The notes below the pieces were generated by a model. It was not told where the DNA came from, did not search any database, and worked only from the letters and a program-made list of their open reading frames with translations. DNA of 8,687 nt from Methanolinea sp. SDB (GTDB taxonomy: Archaea; Halobacteriota; Methanomicrobia; Methanomicrobiales; Methanospirillaceae): contig LKUF01000342.1 in assembly GCA_001412335.1 (NCBI GenBank), positions 1-8,687 on the forward strand, written 5' to 3'. Numbering within the stretch: position 1 is the stretch's first letter; every line of letters begins with the position of its first letter. The position numbers and the translations under genes were made by a program. Positions 1-5,193 of the stretch are shown piece by piece.

Positions 1-323
1 TCCACCAGTGCCTGTGCAGTTGACTTTTTGCATATGTAGCACCGGTCTTTTGGGTTTTTCCGAAATTGGGGATTATCAAGTAACGGAAGCCTGATCACCT
101 CACATCCATATCCAAGTTCTTCTGCCCGCCGTATGGCTGCAGAGACTGCCTCTCCGGGTACAAGGGGGGATCGTACAAGGACACACAGGGGTTTTTCACC
201 TCCCGCATGGTATGCAAGATAGCAGAGAAGACTGCTGTCAAGTCCACCCGAATACGAGATGAGAAGGGGTGCATGTGAGGCGAGGTACTTCAGGAGACGG
301 TTCTTCTTTTCAGTTGCAGACAC
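1..323 (-). CDS. larE: LarE-type ATP-dependent sulfur transferase (PP-loop), N-terminal part
   Basis: This gene is partial: 107 residues are visible and the frame is open at the window edge. The family (about 260-290 residues) activates a substrate with ATP through a PP-loop. LarE itself transfers sulfur to a pyridinium dicarboxylate intermediate when the nickel-pincer cofactor of lactate racemase is made. Seen here: the PP-loop SGGLDSS at residues 25-31, following a short hydrophobic strand LLISY, and the family signature RCYICK at 94-99, preceded by NPKD. The CxxC of that signature resembles LarE forms that carry several cysteines. The start is GTG at 323. An in-frame TGA lies 9 bases upstream of it, no other usual start is nearby, and a GAGG SD (331-334) sits 7 bases before it. 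The protein lacks a signal peptide, so it should be cytoplasmic. The PP-loop assignment is secure. LarE rather than another ExsB-like sulfur or amide ligase is very likely but rests on the N-terminal half only. Confidence 0.82.
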   Translation of the reverse strand, partial: MSATEKKNRLLKYLASHAPLLISYSGGLDSSLLCYLAYHAGGEKPLCVLVRSPLVPGEAVSAAIRRAEELGYGCEVIRLPLLDNPQFRKNPKDRCYICKKSTAQALV

Positions 324-574
324 TGGAATTCCTCATTTTCAGACTATGCACACGCTGATTGCCAGCCTGGACAAGATCTCTCTTTTGCGTACCAGTTGTA
401 TCTTTCCATCCGCCAGCAGGTGTACCACAGGTGACCGGAGCATGCCAGGTAGAGGATGCATAAATGCAGAGGTTTTTTGGGGATTTTATCCAGGGCAGTC
501 TCCGGATCACGGCTGCGAACAGGCTGGTCGCCGGGGCAATACTGCCCAAAAATACCCTGCAGGATGGAGGATCT
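324..574. other. Spacer between histidine kinase and larE
   Basis: These 251 bases lie downstream of the kinase stop and upstream of larE. On the minus strand a short T run (TATTTTT, about 550-556) follows the kinase stop within about 20 bases and may be an archaeal-type terminator. A weak TATA-like TTTATGCA (about 457-464, minus) could serve larE with a long leader of roughly 100 bases. A 40-codon minus-strand frame (461 to 339) ends 15 bases before the larE start. Its codons resemble the neighbours, but it has no clear SD and I do not recognise its product, so it is not called as a gene. Longer frames on both strands here have proline/arginine-rich, shadow-like translations. Confidence 0.4.
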
Positions 575-2308
575 TCATTCCTTCTCGAAAAACCGGTATG
601 ATCCGGGTGGGATATCAATCTCGAACCTCGCCCCCTGTCCCGGTCTTCCGGTCTCACTGATCATAATTCCCGTGATACGGAGTACTTCCTTTGAGAGAAA
701 TAGTCCAAGGCCAGTGTTTTTCCCAAAACCCTTCTCAAAGAGCCTCGCTTTCATGTCGGCCTCCACACCGCACCCATCGTCTTCGAAGACCAGGATCACG
801 TGGTCATCCTGTTGATGTGACGTAACCGAGATCCTGGTTGCGCCCTGCCCGTGACGCAGGGCATTGTCGACCAGGTTGAAAAAGACCCGTTCGAGAAGCG
901 GATCCGCAAGAATCTCGAGTTCTCCCACCGAGACCTCAACCATGATATCTGATGGCTGGATCTTTTCGAAAACAGCCTTAACCAGGGCTTCCACGTTCTG
1001 CCATTCAGGACTGCTTATTCCCATCTTTTCGCAGTCACGGGTGAAGCTGATGAGACTGTCGATGTTTTCCGCGGCTTTCTGGATCTTTTCCAGATGCACC
1101 AGTACCGCCGGATCATCCTCGGTATTCAGCAGGAGATCCGTGTTGCCCTGTATGACCGTCATCTGGTTTAGGAGATCGTGCCGCGTGATGCCTGATAGGA
1201 GTTGGAGCTTCTCCGTTGCGGTCCTTGCCCGGTTCTCCGCATGTCTCTGTTCCACGATATGCTCTTCGAGCGCTCGAAGCATCCTGTTGAAGCTCGATGA
1301 AAGCGAGGTGAGTTCATCATCCCCCTCGAGCGTAACCTCTCCCGAAAAATCCTGCTCTTTTCCAATCCTCTCAACCTGTGATTTCAAGGACTCAAGCCTG
1401 AAAATGAACCTCTTATTGATAAAAATTATCAACAGGACCGAGGAGATGACCCCGATAAATGCCACGACAAAGAGGCTGAAGACCATTGATTCAAGGCCTA
1501 TCCCGTATGCTTCGCGGTCCATGTCAACCCTGACTGCATATGCCGGGTTCCCGAGGATATCACCGATCACGGTAATGGCCGATATGGATGACTTATCCTC
1601 TGACACAGCGGTGATTGGGCTTTCGCCATCCTGAAGAGTTACTGGTGAGGCTAACCCCTCGTATACTGCCGTGCTATCGACAGGATAGAGGGAGATCGCT
1701 GTCGAGACCTGTCGCCCAATCCTTGCCACTTCTTCCCTGTCAAAGTACCGTGCCATAACGAGAGTACCTCTTGCCGGACCGGAGTCGTCACTCCTGAGTA
1801 TCGGTGCTGTTGCAATCATGACGGGAGATTCGGGCAGTGTTATGAGTCCTTTGTGAGTCTCAAGAACAGCATCCGGATTTCCTGCGATGTGCAGCGTGCG
1901 AAGCGTTTCCACGAATAGGGGCGGAACCTCAATCTCTTCGCTCTCTTCCTTGAAATCAAAACCCCGCTGGAATACGACGTCTCCTTCCGAATCGAAATAT
2001 ACTATGAAATTAAGACGGGCATTGGAGAAGGTGTCATCTACAAGATTGGATTCAATGTACTTCTCATTCCGGTCCTGGATATACTGGTAGGTATCGTCCC
2101 ATGTTGCCCAGTCCTTCACGAGTACCTGGAGATTTTCGGCATCATTTTCGATTGCATTCAGCCCACGGTCCAGATTGGTTTGGGCATACTCTTCTTCCAT
2201 CTTTAAAAGACCCGGAAACATCACAAATTGCATGCCTGCAATGAAACCGCCTGCAACAGCTAAGAGGAACACCAGTATGATTATGGGAAGTGCGGTGCGG
2301 ATCTGCAA
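575..2308 (-). CDS. CHASE4-HAMP membrane sensor histidine kinase (orphan)
   Basis: A 577-residue transmembrane sensor kinase. It should autophosphorylate a histidine in response to an extracellular cue and pass the phosphate to an unknown response regulator. Order of parts: TM1 (about 6-30); extracytoplasmic CHASE4 domain (about 36-260) with the hallmark WATWDDTY at 67-74; TM2 (about 273-297); HAMP (about 298-350) with the DEL and SFNRML pattern; a helical stalk; H-box ITRHDLLNQM with phospho-acceptor His377; N-box with Asn482 in LVDNALRHG; G1 box DDGCG (510-514); F-box LFEKGFGK (523-530); and G2 GLGL (533-536). All catalytic boxes are intact. There is no PAS or receiver domain. The start is TTG at 2308: a TAA lies 9 bases upstream in frame, and the next Met (26) would remove TM1. 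An AGAGGG SD-like sequence lies about 10 bases before. No response regulator is adjacent, so the partner must be encoded elsewhere. The signal bound by the CHASE4 domain is unknown. Confidence 0.93.
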   Translation of the reverse strand: MQIRTALPIIILVFLLAVAGGFIAGMQFVMFPGLLKMEEEYAQTNLDRGLNAIENDAENLQVLVKDWATWDDTYQYIQDRNEKYIESNLVDDTFSNARLNFIVYFDSEGDVVFQRGFDFKEESEEIEVPPLFVETLRTLHIAGNPDAVLETHKGLITLPESPVMIATAPILRSDDSGPARGTLVMARYFDREEVARIGRQVSTAISLYPVDSTAVYEGLASPVTLQDGESPITAVSEDKSSISAITVIGDILGNPAYAVRVDMDREAYGIGLESMVFSLFVVAFIGVISSVLLIIFINKRFIFRLESLKSQVERIGKEQDFSGEVTLEGDDELTSLSSSFNRMLRALEEHIVEQRHAENRARTATEKLQLLSGITRHDLLNQMTVIQGNTDLLLNTEDDPAVLVHLEKIQKAAENIDSLISFTRDCEKMGISSPEWQNVEALVKAVFEKIQPSDIMVEVSVGELEILADPLLERVFFNLVDNALRHGQGATRISVTSHQQDDHVILVFEDDGCGVEADMKARLFEKGFGKNTGLGLFLSKEVLRITGIMISETGRPGQGARFEIDIPPGSYRFFEKE

Positions 2309-2376
2309 GTTTTCTTAGCCCTCTTTCGTATTTGCACGGCATTCGTCTCCATAACATGATAAGGTGGGGCTTACCG

Positions 2377-2398
2377 GGTTGATGGATGTGAATCAACC
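2377..2398. promoter_or_regulatory. Inverted repeat in kinase / HNH-relic divergent region
   Basis: Perfect 7-bp arms GGTTGAT (2377-2383) and ATCAACC (2392-2398) are separated by 8 bases. The repeat lies 69-90 bases upstream of the kinase start, within the gap between it and the opposite-facing HNH remnant. The position and the half-site spacing of about 1.5 helical turns fit a dimeric regulator site, but a chance hairpin cannot be excluded. Confidence 0.35.
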
Positions 2399-2419
2399 GT
2401 TTTGTGTGTAAATTAGTAA

Positions 2420-2976
2420 TTGGTAAAAAACCTTATCAACATTCGGGTAAGGTACTGGGATTGTTCCAATGACGAAATCAGCTGTTTGTTCTCCGGCAAG
2501 TCATCACTCACCAGTCTGTTCTCTGATACCGGACTGCACCATATTTCCAGGGATGAATTATTGACAGATGTTGACCTGGCACTCTGTATGCCTGATTCCC
2601 CACGCCTTCCCGGGTTTTCGCCGGTAAAAGAGAGAAAGATAGCCTTCGGGTGCAGGTGCGAGAACTGGCAGGAACTTCTCCCGGTCTTTCTCCTGGAGAT
2701 CCATGCCGGCCCAGACGATCGTGCCCGGGTGTTACGTCTCTGGCAGACCCGGTTGTGGGGCTCTGCCCCGACTGCCACCAGTCACTCCACATGCACGAGC
2801 CCGAATGGAGATGGAGGTCCCTGCTTACAGGAGAGCGGGATCCCGATGTCAGTGACCAGATCTCCTCGATCATTGCATACCGGCAGGGACCCTGCCAGGC
2901 ACCCGCGTCCCCCCCTCCCTCCGTACTCTTTGAGGAGGCGATCCATGGAGGAGGCCTGGACCTCTTCCGGAACTGA
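2420..2976 (+). pseudogene. Frameshifted HNH-endonuclease-like remnant
   Basis: No intact convincing gene fills this stretch, but two plus-strand frames carry complementary pieces of an HNH-type metal finger. Upstream, in the frame of 2420, the codons at about 2651-2719 read CRCENW, then LLEIH (the ExHH strand of HNH proteins with the second His replaced by Ala), then AGPDD. About 20 codons later, but one base out of phase, the codons at 2761-2778 read LCPDCH followed by QSLH, the classic second zinc knuckle and catalytic-site end. That frame then continues with ordinary-looking sequence to the TGA at 2974-2976. Joining the frames near 2720-2735 restores the spacing usual in HNH proteins, so one base seems to have been lost. 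The 5' limit is uncertain: TTG at 2420 has no SD, and ATG at 2588 is an alternative. HNH proteins are nucleases found in many mobile and restriction contexts. A sequencing error, or chance similarity in a GC-rich spacer, remains possible. Confidence 0.45.
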
Positions 2977-2985
2977 GCCTGAAGG

Positions 2986-3013
2986 ATCCCTGGCGACACT
3001 CCGGGCCAGGGAT
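2986..3013. terminator. Hairpin between convergent genes
   Basis: A perfect 9-bp stem, ATCCCTGGC (2986-2994) with GCCAGGGAT (3005-3013), has a 10-base loop. It sits in the 45-base gap between the stop of the plus-strand HNH remnant and the stop of the minus-strand PEGA gene, as expected of a bidirectional terminator or 3'-end-protecting structure. On the minus strand a short TTTT precedes the hairpin. There is no long T run, so termination itself is inferred. Confidence 0.5.
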
Positions 3014-3021
3014 GATCAAAA

Positions 3022-4320
3022 TCAGGGCCCCGAACGTCGTTGCAAGATTGCGGCGATAAATAGTGCAATAACCAGCACGAACGGGAAGAGGCCCGCAGAG
3101 GTAGGCTGGGGGGTCAGTTGTGCTTCGATCTGCATGGCCTGGCCTGCGCTGACGGTGAAAGTCGATGTATAGTCGTTATATCCTCCAAGCCGGAGGAGGA
3201 GGGAATGAGTTCCTGTCTCGATGGAAGGGATGGTAAGAGGAGTGATCCCATTGCAGGCATTATCGATAAAGATAAGGGCACCTGCCGGCTGTGAGCTGAC
3301 CTGTATCGTTCCACTCTGGCCTGGCGAGGGGCTGGGATCGAGTTCTGCCTTCACGCTGGTGGTCTGCCCGGGATCCACCGCGACGCTGGAGTTATAATCC
3401 CGATACTGATCAAGCTGGATACTCAGGGTATATACTCCGGCATCGACACCGGTTATGTCGAGTGGGTTATTGTTCTGTGTCCGCCCCTGGTAGGCCCCGT
3501 TCAGAAAAACCGCCGCTCCGGGAGGATACGACTCCACCTCGATATCCCCGGTGTTTTCCGTTTGGCGGAGTTTTAAGGGAACGTTCAGGATTCTCACCTG
3601 GTTTGGCAGGACTTCGACCGTATCGGTCCAATCCTCGTATCCCGCGTGCTTGAGGAGGACGAAGTGCTCACGCGCCGCAAGGTTTCCGATGGTTACCGCA
3701 GATGCTCCCTTGAAGATCCCGTCAACATAGACATCTGCCCCTCCGGGAGATGAGATCACCTGGAGTGATCCGATAGTCGTCAGGGGGACAAGCACCGCTT
3801 CAACCCGTGCAGTGCCCCCGGGTGGGATGTCTACTAGCTCTGCATATGGTTCATATCCTGATAAAAACGCCTGTACAAGGTGACTTCCTGCAGGGAGATC
3901 CGTATATGTCCATGGCGCTTCCTGGCCCCTGCCCCCATCCACGGTGACAAGTGCTTCCCGGGGAGTTGACGTGACGACTAGCGTGCCGAATGATGTACTT
4001 GGTTCAAGCCCGGCAAGTACATGAATCGTCTCTTTCGGAGGTGGATTTGTGTTGTATTTCTGCACCCACGGGAGGTATCCCGCCTTTGAGACCGCTATTG
4101 TGTGCTGCGGCGTTCCGGCGGAAGAGACGGGAACTGACACCGGTGTCTCACCCACGAATACGCCGTCGAAGAGCACCTCTGCTCCACGGGGTTCTGAATC
4201 TATCTGGAAATATCCCTCATCGCCTGCATTTGCATATGCCTGTGCAGACACACCCGGAACCGCGAGGAGGAGAACAAGGACCGCTAATGCAGGAAAAGAG
4301 ATCGAGGATCTGTATATCAT
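3022..4320 (-). CDS. Secreted, membrane-anchored protein with five PEGA domains
   Basis: A 432-residue surface protein. Seen in order: signal peptide (1 to about 28, hydrophobic core ALAVLVLLLAVPG, likely cut near SAQA); five PEGA domains at about 36-106, 112-179, 184-250, 258-328 and 337-403; a short Pro/Thr stretch; a C-terminal TM (about 410-426); and a basic tail QRRSGP. Each PEGA unit repeats the same beta-sandwich pattern: a G-x-(I/L)-x-V-x-S-x-P opening, a (V/I)-(F/Y)-(V/I/L)-(D/N)-G turn, a GxHxL strand and a GY motif. Units are about 70 residues long. PEGA domains are common in surface proteins of methanogens and in some bacterial envelope proteins; their ligands are mostly unknown. 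The longest frame begins at 4380, but ATG 4320 is the better start. The signal peptide begins there, an AGGTGAT SD (4327-4333) lies 6 bases before it, and the TATA box (4361-4370) falls inside the 20-codon extension. No catalytic domain is present, so a structural, adhesive or ligand-binding role is inferred. Confidence 0.9.
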   Translation of the reverse strand: MIYRSSISFPALAVLVLLLAVPGVSAQAYANAGDEGYFQIDSEPRGAEVLFDGVFVGETPVSVPVSSAGTPQHTIAVSKAGYLPWVQKYNTNPPPKETIHVLAGLEPSTSFGTLVVTSTPREALVTVDGGRGQEAPWTYTDLPAGSHLVQAFLSGYEPYAELVDIPPGGTARVEAVLVPLTTIGSLQVISSPGGADVYVDGIFKGASAVTIGNLAAREHFVLLKHAGYEDWTDTVEVLPNQVRILNVPLKLRQTENTGDIEVESYPPGAAVFLNGAYQGRTQNNNPLDITGVDAGVYTLSIQLDQYRDYNSSVAVDPGQTTSVKAELDPSPSPGQSGTIQVSSQPAGALIFIDNACNGITPLTIPSIETGTHSLLLRLGGYNDYTSTFTVSAGQAMQIEAQLTPQPTSAGLFPFVLVIALFIAAILQRRSGP

Positions 4321-4326
4321 ACCAGT

Positions 4327-4359
4327 ATCACCTTTTCTTATGGTAAAAGAACAGGTGAT
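4327..4359. promoter_or_regulatory. Inverted repeat covering the PEGA-gene SD
   Basis: Arms ATCACCT (4327-4333) and AGGTGAT (4353-4359) form a perfect 7-bp inverted repeat with a 19-base spacer. On the PEGA-gene strand the proximal arm is the SD itself. The repeat lies between the TATA box and the start codon. It could be an operator, or, if transcription starts further upstream, an RNA stem that hides the SD. Confidence 0.35.
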
Positions 4360-4360
4360 G

Positions 4361-4370
4361 ATATAATATC
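4361..4370 (-). promoter_or_regulatory. TATA box of the PEGA gene
   Basis: GATATTATAT on the minus strand, about 45 bases before the ATG at 4320. Archaeal transcription normally begins about 25 bases downstream of the box. That would give a leader of roughly 15-20 bases, just containing the AGGTGAT SD. Confidence 0.6.
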
Positions 4371-4406
4371 TTTCATGCATTCTTTCACCAGGGAGCCCGG
4401 GAATAC

Positions 4407-4416
4407 AAATATAATA
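4407..4416 (+). promoter_or_regulatory. TATA box of the psiE-like gene
   Basis: The AAATATAATA sequence lies about 33 bases before the ATG at 4445, so transcription should begin only a few bases to about 10 bases before the gene. It forms one half of a divergent promoter region shared with the PEGA gene. AGGAT/CAGGT at 4431-4440 offers a weak SD if a short leader is made. Confidence 0.55.
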
Positions 4417-4444
4417 CGGTGGCGAACATAAGGATCAGGTATAC

Positions 4445-4873
4445 ATGCTCGGGTATATTGACCGCTTTGAAAGGGGCATATACATTGTCCTTCTCGTGAT
4501 GCTTGGCGCAGTTGTCCTTCTTGGAGTGATAGAGCTCGGAGTCATCCTGATCGAGTCATTGATCATCGATGTTTCCTACAGGCTTGACAACCACGAGATA
4601 CTCACTGCATTCGGTTTCTTCCTGCTCATCCTCATCGGGCTGGAACTGATGGACACGATAAAAGCATACCTGGTCAGCAAGGAGATCCATTTTGAGATAA
4701 TCGTCCTGCTGGCGATAATTGCCGTCGCCCGAAAGATCATCCTGCTTGATCCTTTCGCCGAAACCGCGGCAGCATTTGACGCTAACACCCTTATCGGGCT
4801 CGGAGTGGTCGTCATTTCCCTCGGTGGCTGTTACTACCTCATCAAGAAAGCAGGGATCCTTACAAAGACCTGA
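4445..4873 (+). CDS. PsiE-family four-helix membrane protein
   Basis: A 142-residue integral membrane protein. Seen: four hydrophobic segments at about 11-38, 51-72, 82-101 and 113-134, with short charged loops. The family-like motifs are LELMDTIKAYL (66-76) at the end of helix 2 and HFEIIVLLAIIAVARKII (82-99) spanning helix 3. These match the PsiE family, named for an Escherichia coli gene induced by phosphate starvation. The biochemical function of the family is unknown, and the length is typical for it. ATG at 4445 is supported by the nearby TATA box and because no longer start is plausible. The gene is divergent from the PEGA gene and followed by a 320-base non-coding gap, so it appears monocistronic. 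No pho-type regulatory site was recognised, and the phosphate link should not be assumed in an archaeon. Confidence 0.82.
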   Translation: MLGYIDRFERGIYIVLLVMLGAVVLLGVIELGVILIESLIIDVSYRLDNHEILTAFGFFLLILIGLELMDTIKAYLVSKEIHFEIIVLLAIIAVARKIILLDPFAETAAAFDANTLIGLGVVVISLGGCYYLIKKAGILTKT

Positions 4874-5048
4874 TCATGAATGAATCCAATATTTTCCCAA
4901 AAAAATCGCATTCCCCCCTGACAGATCTGCACTCGTGCGATTCGGGTGATGGAATATGGGCCCAAATACCCCGTTTTTGTGATCTGTGCCGGGGATGGAT
5001 CATGATGGTTTTTCACACAATATCCACGGTTGCCCATATCCGTGAACC

Positions 5049-5072
5049 GATAGTTCTCCTGCTAAAACTATC
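5049..5072. promoter_or_regulatory. GATAGTT inverted repeat upstream of the TPR gene
   Basis: GATAGTT (5049-5055) and AACTATC (5066-5072) form a perfect 7-bp inverted repeat with a 10-base spacer. A third copy in direct orientation stands at 5141-5147, near the expected transcription start. The repeat lies about 35-55 bases upstream of a TATA-like box. The copies suggest operator half-sites for a regulator of the TPR gene, though no binding protein is identified. Confidence 0.4.
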
Positions 5073-5104
5073 AGTTCAACGGGGTCAAACGGCTTTTGGA
5101 CAGA

Positions 5105-5114
5105 AAACTATATT
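5105..5114 (+). promoter_or_regulatory. TATA-like box of the TPR gene
   Basis: AAACTATATT sits about 80 bases before the proposed CTG start. Transcription would begin near 5135-5140, giving a leader of about 55-60 bases that contains the AGGAGG SD. It is the best TATA-like sequence in the stretch, but a weak match. Confidence 0.35.
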
Positions 5115-5180
5115 GGAAACCCGGAAAAGAACAACAAATAGATAGTTCAGGCTCAAAAAGCGGGTACGACCATCACATTC

Positions 5181-5186
5181 AGGAGG
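5181..5186 (+). promoter_or_regulatory. Strong Shine-Dalgarno that decides a CTG start
   Basis: AGGAGG is followed by 7 bases and then the in-frame CTG at 5194-5196. The nearest ordinary start, TTG at 5224, is 37 bases away, far outside SD range. No ATG, GTG or TTG lies in frame between the TAG at 5143-5145 and 5224. Confidence 0.7.
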
Positions 5187-5193
5187 CGGCTTT

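Larger units (their letters stand above)
4874..5193. other. 320-base region before the TPR gene, no credible gene
   Basis: An 89-codon plus-strand frame (4876-5145) opens 2 bases after the psiE-like stop. It has no SD, low GC at third codon positions unlike the neighbouring genes, and no recognisable family, so I do not call it. The region does hold a 7-bp inverted repeat AATCGCA (4904-4910) / TGCGATT (4936-4942), whose 25-base loop contains the palindrome CAGATCTG. It also holds CCCCG...CGGGG arms near 4968-4995 around a TTTTT run that might end the psiE-like transcript. The GATAGTT heptamer set and the TATA-like and SD elements of the TPR gene are listed separately. Confidence 0.5.

Noticed and set aside
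310..657. 115-codon minus-strand frame across the kinase end and the spacer
   Set aside because: It overlaps the kinase C-terminus out of frame, ends inside the larE start region, and has an Arg/Ser/Pro-rich shadow-like translation.
864..1634. 256-codon plus-strand frame opposite the kinase
   Set aside because: It is antisense to the intact HAMP and H-box coding region of the kinase. It is Ser/Arg-rich with no motif, typical of the antisense shadow of a GC-biased gene.
2508..3068. 186-codon minus-strand frame between the PEGA and kinase genes
   Set aside because: The translation is rich in Arg, Ser, Pro and Gly with no recognisable domain. It overlaps the PEGA stop, and the opposite strand carries the better HNH-like signal.
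4876..5145. 89-codon plus-strand frame right after the psiE-like gene, in the same frame as the TPR gene and ending with TAG
   Set aside because: It lacks an SD, has low GC at third positions unlike its neighbours, and matches no family. Reading TAG as pyrrolysine to join it to the TPR gene was considered, but the TPR gene has its own ideal SD after the TAG and nothing suggests a continuous protein.
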